From an uncultured Erysipelotrichaceae bacterium (GTDB lineage Bacteria > Bacillota_I > Bacilli_A > Erysipelotrichales > Erysipelotrichaceae), in assembly GCA_902795905.1 (NCBI GenBank), contig CADBMY010000074.1, positions 1 through 14,941 of the forward strand: a stretch of DNA of 14,941 nucleotides. Reading direction: 5' to 3'. Shown here one piece after another: positions 7,593 to 14,239 of this stretch. Both the position numbers and the translations under genes were made by a program. Each line of letters starts with the position of its first letter. The stretch's first letter is position 1. A model generated the notes under the pieces. It saw only the letters and a program-made list of their open reading frames with translations. It was not told the origin of the DNA and searched no databases.

Positions 7593-7625
7593 AAAGGCAG
7601 CCGCAATATGCAGCTGCCTTATTTC
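7593..7625. terminator. Terminator hairpin between the endonuclease-family gene and ileS
   Basis: AAGGCAGC (7594-7601) and GCTGCCTT (7613-7620) form a perfect eight-pair stem with an 11-base loop. Rightward it is followed by ATTTCATTTA, a modest U-run; leftward the T-run is only three bases. It lies in the short gap between two convergent genes, so it probably serves both, less well for ileS. Confidence 0.6.
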
Positions 7626-7627
7626 AT

Positions 7628-10363
7628 TTATCTCGTTGTTTCTACACGCTTGAACATGACAGCCTGACATCTCGGGCAGAGACCCTCGGCATCAGCTTTC
7701 TCACTGTAGTTCCAGCATCTCGGGCACTTGACACCGGGTGCTTTTTCTACGGCAGCAGTGACTTCATCACCGGCTTTGATCTCTGCGGCTGAAACGATCA
7801 GCCACTGGGCAATATCCTCACCAAGCAGTTCTTCGGCTGTCTTTACCGTCTCTGCCGGGGCTGTGATGATGACCTTGGCTTCCTGCGCTGTACCGATCTG
7901 CTTGGCAGCTCTGGCTTCTTCCAGTGCCTTCAGGACAACATTGCGCACTTCCAGAAGCGACGCAAACTTCGTCTTCAGCTCATCCGCACCGGCATAGTTT
8001 CCGGTCTTCGGATAATGCGTATAGTGTACACTGGGCTCTTCATCATCATTGAAGTGCTTCCAGATCTCTTCTGTTGTATAGACAAGGAACGGAGCCCACA
8101 GTCTGACCAGAGCATCACAGGCTGTCCAGTAGACCGTCTGTACCTGACGGCGGCGCAGACCATCCTCTTCATCACAGTACAGGATATCCTTGGTGAAATC
8201 ACAGTAGTATGAACTCAGTTCATTGACCATGAAGTTCATCAGGACCTTATTCGCATCAACATAGTCATACTTCAGGACATCTTCACGAACCTTGGCGATC
8301 ACATCATCAAGCTGGGCAAGAATATACTGATCTACAGGTTTCAGATCCTCATAGGCGATCATATCCTTCTTCGGATCAAAGTCCTCAGGGTTGATATTGC
8401 CGAGCAGGAAACGGAATGTATTGCGGATCTTGCGGTACTGTTCGGATACCTGCTTGATATTGGCATCACCGAGACGCAGATCCTGCTTATAGTCGGAAGT
8501 CATGGCCCAAAGACGCAGAACATCGGCACCGTTGGTCTTGATGATATCTCTCGGGTCGACGACATTGCCGACAGACTTCGACATCTTCTCACCGTTGGAG
8601 TCACAGACATAGCCATGGGACAGAACTTCTTTGTAAGGTGCTGTACCGGTGACTGCTGTCGCCACGATCATTGAGGAGTTAAACCAGCCTCTGTACTGAT
8701 CGGAACCTTCAAAGTACAGATCGCACGGATAATTGTATCCTCTTGCGGAGAGTTCATTCCAGGAAGAACCGGAGTCGAACCAGACATCCATGATATCGGA
8801 TTCTTTACGGAAGAGACCGTTAGGAGATTTCTCATTTGTATAACCATCAGGCAGAAGATCTTTCGCTTCTCTTTCAAACCATACATTGGATCCGAACTCA
8901 TCGAACAGATCTGCGATATGATCAAAGACTTCCTTCTCCATGATCGGTGTGCCGTCTTCACAATAGAAGATCGGAATCGGTACACCCCACAGACGCTGTC
9001 TGGAAATACACCAGTCACCGCGGTCTCTGATCATATTGTACATACGTACCTGACCCCACTCATTGTGCCATGTGACATGATTGGAGATCTGGTCCAGAAG
9101 CTCTGCACGGATCTTATCGATCGAACAGAACCACTGCTTGGCAGCACGGAAGATGACTTTCTTCTTCAGACGGTCATCATGCGGATAGCTGTGTACGACG
9201 GTCTCAACAGCCAGCAGGCTGCCGTTGGCATTTGTATCGGTAATGATCTTCTTTGAGCAGTCCTCAAAGGTAATTCCCTGATATGCTTCACCGGCATTCT
9301 CATTCATGAAGCCGCGCTCATCTACGGTACATACAGGACCGATGCCGTATTCCTGCAGAGCATAGTAGTCATCAAGACCGTGACCGCCGGCAATGTGTAC
9401 ACATCCGGTACCATCGACGTCGGATACATAGTCCGCATTGATGACAACACACTCATGATCCAGTACGACATGATGATACTTGATCATCTCCAGTTCACTG
9501 CCCTTGAAGGTTCTCAGGATACCCTGATTCTCCAGTTTGAACTTCTCCAGCAGAGAATCAACGAGAGTATCAACCATGATCAGTTTGCCCTTCTCAGTCT
9601 TTACCTCTGCGTATGTCAGTGCCTTGTTCAGAGCTACGGCCTGGTTGGCAGGGATCGTCCACGGTGTTGTTGTCCAGATTACAAAATAATCATCTGTATC
9701 AAGGATACCCTTGCCGTCAGTTACCTGGAAGCGAAGATAGATCGTAGCGTCTTTGACATCTCTGTATACGATCTCGGAATCGGCGATCGCTGTTTCGTTA
9801 TACGGAGACCAGTAGATCGGCTTCAGTCCCTGGAAGATATAGCCGTCCAGTGCCATCTTTTCAAATGCCCGGATCTGACGCGCTTCAAAATGCTTATCCA
9901 GTGTGATGTACGGATGTTCATAATCGGCGATCTGACCGAGACGCTTCTCTGTTGCCATCTGCTGCGAGATCTGTTTCTTCGCATATGCTTCACAGCGGGA
10001 ACGGAATTCCGCCGGTGACATTGCCTTACGGTCGACACCGAGCTTCTGGATCGCATTTTCGATCGGCAGTCCGTGTGTATCCCAGCCCGGGAAGAACGGT
10101 GTATAATAACCGCTCATTGCATGCGTACGAATGATAAAGTCCTTGATGATCCTGTTCATTGCCGTACCGGCATGCAGATCACCGTTGGCATACGGGGGAC
10201 CGTCATGCAGGATATAGGACTGCTCACCCTCATGCCGTTTCAGAAACTCATGATAGTAGTCTTCCTTCTCCCACTGTTCCAGGATCCCGGGTTCCTTCTT
10301 TGCCAGATTTCCCCTCATCTCAAAATCTGTCCGGGGCATTTTCAGCGTATCTTTGTAATCCAT
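7628..10363 (-). CDS. ileS: Isoleucine--tRNA ligase
   Basis: Charges tRNA-Ile with isoleucine. The 911-residue class I synthetase is full length. The HIGH-type motif reads HAGT (64-67) within PPYANGDLHAGTAMN. The editing domain has TTTPWTIPAN (231-240) and GTGCVHIAGGHGLDDY (318-333), with the likely editing Asp. WFDSGSSW (528-535), YFEGSDQYRGWF (550-561) and KMSKS (593-597) complete the active site. The C-terminus carries a zinc finger with Cys 880, 883, 896 and 899. AAGGAGGAG lies just before the ATG. The gene is preceded by an isoleucine T-box leader, so expression should rise when tRNA-Ile is uncharged. It is the last gene of the sepF-ylmH-divIVA cluster. The HAGT form of the first signature, with Ala in second place, is unusual but leaves the first His and the Gly intact. 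This is the classical bacterial IleS, not a resistance paralogue I could recognise. Confidence 0.98.
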   Translation of the reverse strand: MDYKDTLKMPRTDFEMRGNLAKKEPGILEQWEKEDYYHEFLKRHEGEQSYILHDGPPYANGDLHAGTAMNRIIKDFIIRTHAMSGYYTPFFPGWDTHGLPIENAIQKLGVDRKAMSPAEFRSRCEAYAKKQISQQMATEKRLGQIADYEHPYITLDKHFEARQIRAFEKMALDGYIFQGLKPIYWSPYNETAIADSEIVYRDVKDATIYLRFQVTDGKGILDTDDYFVIWTTTPWTIPANQAVALNKALTYAEVKTEKGKLIMVDTLVDSLLEKFKLENQGILRTFKGSELEMIKYHHVVLDHECVVINADYVSDVDGTGCVHIAGGHGLDDYYALQEYGIGPVCTVDERGFMNENAGEAYQGITFEDCSKKIITDTNANGSLLAVETVVHSYPHDDRLKKKVIFRAAKQWFCSIDKIRAELLDQISNHVTWHNEWGQVRMYNMIRDRGDWCISRQRLWGVPIPIFYCEDGTPIMEKEVFDHIADLFDEFGSNVWFEREAKDLLPDGYTNEKSPNGLFRKESDIMDVWFDSGSSWNELSARGYNYPCDLYFEGSDQYRGWFNSSMIVATAVTGTAPYKEVLSHGYVCDSNGEKMSKSVGNVVDPRDIIKTNGADVLRLWAMTSDYKQDLRLGDANIKQVSEQYRKIRNTFRFLLGNINPEDFDPKKDMIAYEDLKPVDQYILAQLDDVIAKVREDVLKYDYVDANKVLMNFMVNELSSYYCDFTKDILYCDEEDGLRRRQVQTVYWTACDALVRLWAPFLVYTTEEIWKHFNDDEEPSVHYTHYPKTGNYAGADELKTKFASLLEVRNVVLKALEEARAAKQIGTAQEAKVIITAPAETVKTAEELLGEDIAQWLIVSAAEIKAGDEVTAAVEKAPGVKCPRCWNYSEKADAEGLCPRCQAVMFKRVETTR

Positions 10364-10380
10364 CTTCTCCTCCTTGATAT

Positions 10381-10406
10381 AAAAAGCGTCCTCATCTAAG
10401 GACGCT
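10381..10406 (-). terminator. Regulated terminator of the ileS T-box
   Basis: Read leftward, AGCGTCC and GGACGCT form a seven-pair stem (10400-10406 with 10385-10391) around an eight-base loop, followed by TTTTT. It lies just downstream of the T-box sequence, and its 5' strand would be captured in the alternative antiterminator. The ileS ribosome site begins a few bases after it. Confidence 0.9.
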
Positions 10407-10569
10407 CTGTGCGCGGTACCACCTTAGTTCATGACGAATCATGCCCTCAAATACTTTAACGCAGTATCTACGATTGCTCACGGGTGATGTCCTTCAGTGC
10501 TTCCGGTCCTGCTTGCACCAACCGCAGGCTCTCTGTATCTTTCACACCAAGGCGCGTCCCGATCAACGC
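10381..10569 (-). ncRNA. T-box riboswitch leader, isoleucine specifier
   Basis: A tRNA-sensing 5' leader of ileS. Read leftward it contains the stem I distal element AGAGAG (10534-10529) with GGTTGGTGCAAG, closed by CCTGC/GCAGG. A specifier region GACATCACC follows, in which ATC at 10488-10486 is an isoleucine codon. The near-invariant T-box AAGGTGGTACCGCG sits at 10425-10412, and then the terminator. Uncharged tRNA-Ile should pair with the specifier and with the UGGU bulge, favouring the antiterminator and transcription of ileS. The lower part of stem I seems to pair GCGTTG (10569-10564) with CAATCGT after the specifier, with GATCGGG against CCCGTGAG forming a kink-turn-like segment. That start lies in the end of divIVA and includes its stop codon. 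I could not find a separate promoter. Confidence 0.93.
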
Positions 10570-11045
10570 ATTTTCTTTTCGGCTTCTTTCAGCCAGGACA
10601 GCTCAGGCATCTTCGGCAGCCTGAATTCATCCAGCTGCTGTATCAGTGCCAGCAGCTTCTCTCTGGTAATGCCCTTTACCTCATCCGCATCATTATACAG
10701 CTTCGAGAGTTCCGTCAGGATCTCTCTGGCTGTGATCAGAGCCTGATGTACGATCATATCAGCATTCTTCTGTGCCGTGGCAATGATCTCATTGGCTTCC
10801 CGGATCGACAAGCGGGCGATATTCTCGGCTGCCTGCCTGTCAGCGGATGCGGAAGTTTCCAGCGCGCTGTACTTACTTTGGAGATCGCTCATCTGCTGCT
10901 GCAGACGTTCTGCTTCCGCCTTGTACAACTCTGCTCTTTTTTGGAGTTCTTCGACCTGAACCGCGTATTTCTCAACCGCATCATCTACCGCAAACCGGTC
11001 ATATCCGTTTTTCATGACCCGAAATGTCGGTCTCGGTGCTGTCAT
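10563..11045 (-). CDS. divIVA: DivIVA-family cell division/polarity protein
   Basis: A 160-residue coiled-coil protein. The N-terminal FRVMKNGYDRFAVDDAVEKY (about 8-27) is the DivIVA domain: it resembles the membrane-curvature-binding start with the GYD and VDD signatures. Long heptad-like helices rich in Glu, Gln, Lys and Ala (about 28-75 and 85-135) follow, then a short basic end. DivIVA binds strongly curved membrane at poles and septa and recruits division or sporulation partners; the exact partners here are unknown. AAAGGAG lies seven bases before the ATG. The ylmH-like gene ends 15 bases upstream, and the T-box leader of ileS begins at the stop codon of this gene. Position between ylmH and ileS is the same as in Bacillus subtilis. 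Confidence 0.92.
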   Translation of the reverse strand: MTAPRPTFRVMKNGYDRFAVDDAVEKYAVQVEELQKRAELYKAEAERLQQQMSDLQSKYSALETSASADRQAAENIARLSIREANEIIATAQKNADMIVHQALITAREILTELSKLYNDADEVKGITREKLLALIQQLDEFRLPKMPELSWLKEAEKKMR

Positions 11046-11060
11046 ACACGGCTCCTTTCA

Positions 11061-11813
11061 TCATACTGCCTTCAAAAACTCCGCTACGATCCTGTCCTTG
11101 CGGGTCTTTCGCAGTTCCTGCACAAAGATAAAACGACCCGTTCCCCGAATAGAAATCGTAAAGTTATTATTGCACACTTCATCAGCGTCGACAAGCGTGA
11201 CATGATTGAATTGAACAAGACCCCGGCGGATCATTTCCTTGGCTTCGCTTCGGCTGCAGTGACATAACGCTGCCGTGACCGCATCCGCCCGCAGACTGGC
11301 AATGACCATCTCCAGCCGTTCATACTGCCGCTTCTGTTCAGGATGTTCATCAATGATCTGAAAACTGACATTCAGATCCGCAATACGGATCAGATTATCA
11401 CAGATGAACCTGCCCATCGATGCCGAAGTATAGATGTATATCGCCTGTTCTTCGACCCAGAGATCTCCAAAACTGTGCCTGTCGATCTGCAGCGACATCA
11501 GTGCACCGAGTACATCCCTGTGCCCGATCTTACGGAAACGCTGGTCTGTCTCCGCTTTCAGACAGACGATATCAGAAAAGTCATCTTCCTGATCCGTCAG
11601 GAAAATGACTTTCTTCTTACCTGCCCCGGGATAACCTCCGTCATAGCGGATCAGTTCTCCTTCGGGAAATTCACGGGATACATATGCAAGCTCTTCTTCG
11701 TTCAGAAAACCGGATTCACCATGCCGGTACCGGTATTCACTGCCGCGCTGAAGATCACGCAGATGTACGATCAATGCACTATAATCGTTTTTACTGTTCG
11801 TCGTTGTTGTCAA
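11061..11813 (-). CDS. ylmH: YlmH-like S4 RNA-binding protein
   Basis: A 250-residue protein of the YlmH family. The N-terminal half matches the family's ribosome-associated region, with a helix SALIVHLRDLQRG and the FLNEEELAYV block. GGYPGAGKKKVIFL follows, and then DVLGALMSLQIDRHSFGDL. The C-terminal S4 domain runs from about CSRSEAKEMIRRGLVQFN to FTISIRGTGRFIF, the usual alpha-L RNA-binding fold. YlmH proteins have been linked to 50S ribosome rescue and to cell division because of their gene location. The start is uncertain: no ATG lies near. I chose the TTG at 11813, about eight bases after GGAGA, giving a 23-base overlap with sepF; TTG or GTG codons at 11831-11837 are alternatives. The ylmG gene normally between sepF and ylmH is absent. 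Confidence 0.88.
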   Translation of the reverse strand: MTTTTNSKNDYSALIVHLRDLQRGSEYRYRHGESGFLNEEELAYVSREFPEGELIRYDGGYPGAGKKKVIFLTDQEDDFSDIVCLKAETDQRFRKIGHRDVLGALMSLQIDRHSFGDLWVEEQAIYIYTSASMGRFICDNLIRIADLNVSFQIIDEHPEQKRQYERLEMVIASLRADAVTAALCHCSRSEAKEMIRRGLVQFNHVTLVDADEVCNNNFTISIRGTGRFIFVQELRKTRKDRIVAEFLKAV

Positions 11814-12219
11814 GGGAGATCTCTCCGTCAACACCAATGGACTTCGGGGAACACAGGATCACATTATGCCCGATCTTCTGGATCTTACCGTCCAGCGCAA
11901 ATACAGCACCGGTCAGGAAATCCATCGTTCTCTGTGCATAGTCTCTCTGCAGTCTGTGCAGATTGACAACGGTTGCCTGTCTCTGCTTCAGATGGGAAGC
12001 AATCTCTTCTGCCTCTTCCAGAGTACGGGGTTCAAACAGAACCATTTTTGTATCAGAAGTTACAGATGCCTTTACCTTGGCATTTGTTGTCTTCTCGTAT
12101 GTGCTGATCGGCTTTGTCTCACTTGCCTTATACTGTACCTCTTCGGTTACTTCTTCTTCATCTTCGTAATCGTCATCAACAGGTGCCACAAAACTCTTTA
12201 TGCTATCCAGTAATCCCAT
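11791..12219 (-). CDS. sepF: SepF cell division protein
   Basis: A 142-residue division protein. The amphipathic N-terminus MGLLDSIKSFV would bind the membrane. An acidic, flexible linker (about 15-58) is rich in Asp and Glu. The C-terminal SepF core starts at KMVLFEPRTLEEAEEIASHL (about 59-78) and contains VVNLHRLQRDYAQRTMDFLTG (in pieces, about 84-104) and IGHNVILCSPKSI. SepF polymerises and tethers FtsZ to the membrane at the septum, partly replacing FtsA. ACGGAGG lies about eight bases before the ATG, and a plausible promoter precedes it, so this is likely the first gene of the cluster running to ileS. Its last 23 bases overlap the proposed ylmH start. It diverges from the MscS-family gene. 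Confidence 0.93.
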   Translation of the reverse strand: MGLLDSIKSFVAPVDDDYEDEEEVTEEVQYKASETKPISTYEKTTNAKVKASVTSDTKMVLFEPRTLEEAEEIASHLKQRQATVVNLHRLQRDYAQRTMDFLTGAVFALDGKIQKIGHNVILCSPKSIGVDGEISLDNNDEQ

Positions 12220-12246
12220 GTTAAAATCCTCCGTATATACGTGATT

Positions 12247-12276
12247 ATTATATCATCTGTATGATTTTGCATACAA
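12247..12276 (-). promoter_or_regulatory. Promoter of the sepF cluster
   Basis: Read leftward, TTGTAT (12276-12271), an 18-base spacer and a perfect TATAAT (12252-12247). RNA would start near 12240, leaving a leader of about 20 bases with ACGGAGG before the sepF ATG. The -35 matches only its first three bases. Confidence 0.55.
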
Positions 12277-12298
12277 TGATTTGTTTGAAATCCAATCT

Positions 12299-12326
12299 TT
12301 TTCATCGGCTTTTCCTGGTCTATACT
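12299..12326 (+). promoter_or_regulatory. Possible promoter of the MscS-family gene
   Basis: TTTTCA (12299-12304, four of six bases), a 16-base spacer and TATACT (12321-12326). The -10 ends six bases before the chosen ATG at 12333, so RNA would begin at or next to the start codon. Confidence 0.4.
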
Positions 12327-12332
12327 GTAAGT

Positions 12333-13121
12333 ATGACATTCACAGATATTGAACAGATGTGGTTCACACACGGTCTTGTGTTTTTCCTGCTGAAAACGGC
12401 TTTCTGCCTGATCACAGCCTGGGTGCTGACATTCATTGCCAGACAGTTCGTCAACCGGATCAACCGCCGCTTTGCGTCCCAGAAGACGACCAACGAATAC
12501 ATTTACAGAACGATCAGAACCGTCAATTACACGCTTGCCCTGTTTCTGATCATTCAGGAACTGGCACCGCTTTACAACCTGGCTAATGCACTGCTCGGCG
12601 CTACCAGCATCATCGCCGTTGCGGTAGGTCTTGCGGCACAGACGACTTTCGGCAACTACATTGCCGGTTTCTTCCTGGCTGTTCACCAGCCGTTTAAAGT
12701 CGGTGATACGATCATCATCAAGGACCGCAATCTTTCCGGCAAAGTCAAGGAGATGACCTTCCGGCATACCGTTCTTGAAACCCAGGAGAAGACGATCCTG
12801 ATCGTCCCCAACACCGTGATGAATACCGTCATTGTCGAAGATATGAGCAATGATGCCTACAGTGAACTGATCGAACTGAAGGTCAGCTGGGACACCGATC
12901 TTGAAGCTCTTGAGTCTCTGATCAACAAGCTGCTGACGGAACTGCACATGCAGAAAGAAAACGAACATACATCACTGTATGTCCGCGGTATGGGCAAAGA
13001 TTCACTGAATGCAGGTTTCCCGCTCCATGCACGGGATCTCTCGGAATTCGCAAGATTCCGCAGTCGGTTATTGCCGGCATTGCTCAGAGCGTGCAGGGAA
13101 AACAACATTACTCTGCTGTAG
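12333..13121 (+). CDS. MscS-family mechanosensitive ion channel
   Basis: A 262-residue small-conductance mechanosensitive channel that should release ions when membrane tension rises on hypo-osmotic shock. Hydrophobic segments lie at about 13-36, 64-82 and 90-118; the last, AVAVGLAAQTTFGNYIAGFF, is the Gly/Ala-patterned pore helix TM3. The beta domain follows with HQPFKVGDTIIIKD (about 118-131) and ILIVPNTVMNTVI (about 155-167), then a C-terminal alpha/beta part to about 255. Length fits the core MscS form without extra domains. ATGs also occur in frame at 12261 and 12276, but they add a stretch with no family likeness, so I start at 12333. There is no Shine-Dalgarno sequence and a TATACT box lies six bases upstream. 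It is divergent from sepF and overlaps the convergent ApbE-like gene by 14 bases, with no terminator between them. Confidence 0.92.
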   Translation: MTFTDIEQMWFTHGLVFFLLKTAFCLITAWVLTFIARQFVNRINRRFASQKTTNEYIYRTIRTVNYTLALFLIIQELAPLYNLANALLGATSIIAVAVGLAAQTTFGNYIAGFFLAVHQPFKVGDTIIIKDRNLSGKVKEMTFRHTVLETQEKTILIVPNTVMNTVIVEDMSNDAYSELIELKVSWDTDLEALESLINKLLTELHMQKENEHTSLYVRGMGKDSLNAGFPLHARDLSEFARFRSRLLPALLRACRENNITLL

Positions 13122-14232
13122 GTTTCTCCTGCAGGTAATAACTGCCGGAGTGCGGCTCTCTGACCTTTCCTGCCTGCAGGGTGAGGTTCTGATATGCGGT
13201 CATGACCGGATCCCCGTTACTGTCGAGCCAGTATGTGATCATATACCTGTCCTCGGGATACCCGCTTACGGAAATATACGGATGACGGAAATACATGACG
13301 TCATCTTTTTCTATTGTGTAATACCCGGGTTCCCCCAGACTGAAGCTCTTGATCCGTGAACAGACGAAATCCCCTTCGGCTGTGATCCGCTCGTTCTCCG
13401 CCGGTTCGCCATCCCGATACGCGTAGATCAGGAACGTTTCACCGCTGTGCTCACCGAGCGACAGGATCATGCCGTCATCAGTCTGAAGATATCCGTCGGT
13501 CCAGCCCTGCCGGTTCAGCTGTTCTCTGACCAGTTTAACAAGATATGCATCATGCATCAGACCGAGATCGATGATCTCTCTGCTCATTTCCAGGGCATCC
13601 AGTTCATCGCTTAACGTATCCGAAAGCTGCAGCTTCACCTTGTCAGCCGATATACTCAGCCTGACACTCTCACTGTTCAGAAGCGGTACGATACGCTCCA
13701 GTCTTTCCTTCTGCCAGGGATCATTCAGGGGATCGGAAGCCTGCGGTTCATCCAGGTACAGGATCTCATGCCATAACCCGAATACGGGACCGTAATACGG
13801 GCTGTAGATCTCTGCATCTTCTTTCTCTGCCGCATCGTTCAGGATTGCTGAGAGTTCTTCACTTACGGCGATCTCTTCTCCGGGATGATGATTGATATAC
13901 GCTATGTTAACGTATCCGTCATACTCATTCCCGGCATCAAGAAGCTTATATGCATAGATCAGGGCATGGGTCCAGTCATCACGCAGTCTGTTCTTTGCGG
14001 CTTTGATCTCATTACTGCTTCCGGTAAACTCATAGAACAGATGATATCCGGACGCATACATCGGTGCTTCTTCATCCGGTTCTGCTTCGATCTCCTGCAG
14101 TCCGGGTTCCTGATATCCCATCCGGCTGACACCGTAGCCAAACGCTGTGACCGCAATTAAAAAAGCCAGGATGAAAAGTATCCATCTCAGCTTTTTATTC
14201 TTTGTACTGATAACCAGTTCTTCTCTCTCCAT
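13108..14232 (-). CDS. Membrane-anchored divergent ApbE-like protein
   Basis: A 374-residue protein with one N-terminal membrane segment (about 16-36) and no lipobox Cys, so the rest probably lies outside the cell. I did not recognise it at first glance, but the order of elements resembles ApbE (FAD:protein FMN transferase): INHHPGEEIAVSEELSAIL (113-131), YSPYYGPVFGLWHE (143-156), IDLGLMHDAYLVKLVREQL (221-239) where ApbE has DLGxxxKGYxxD, DDGMILSLG (252-260) where it has GGxxxxLG, HPYISVSGYPEDR (317-329) for HxxDPxTGxP, and DPVMTAY (341-347) for DxxST. Several signature residues differ, including the KGY Lys and Gly and the paired glycines, so FMN transfer is doubtful. The ATG at 14232 follows GGTGAG; a GTG at 14247 is possible. 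It starts right behind the OppF-type gene, suggesting coupling. Function is unknown. Confidence 0.62.
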   Translation of the reverse strand: MEREELVISTKNKKLRWILFILAFLIAVTAFGYGVSRMGYQEPGLQEIEAEPDEEAPMYASGYHLFYEFTGSSNEIKAAKNRLRDDWTHALIYAYKLLDAGNEYDGYVNIAYINHHPGEEIAVSEELSAILNDAAEKEDAEIYSPYYGPVFGLWHEILYLDEPQASDPLNDPWQKERLERIVPLLNSESVRLSISADKVKLQLSDTLSDELDALEMSREIIDLGLMHDAYLVKLVREQLNRQGWTDGYLQTDDGMILSLGEHSGETFLIYAYRDGEPAENERITAEGDFVCSRIKSFSLGEPGYYTIEKDDVMYFRHPYISVSGYPEDRYMITYWLDSNGDPVMTAYQNLTLQAGKVREPHSGSYYLQEKPTAE

Positions 14233-14239
14233 GACGGTC

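Noticed and set aside
9380..10018. A 212-codon open frame on the plus strand opposite ileS
   Set aside because: It lies fully over motif-bearing ileS sequence on the other strand, and its Cys- and Ile-rich translation shows no domain or start signal.
10497..11267. A 256-codon open frame on the plus strand across the T-box, divIVA and the end of ylmH
   Set aside because: It crosses three well-supported minus-strand features and shows no protein signature.
13126..13150. Hairpin CTCCTGCAG / CTGCCGGAG just after the MscS-family stop, as a terminator
   Set aside because: The stem has a mismatch and is not followed by a T-run; it also lies within the coding end of the ApbE-like gene.
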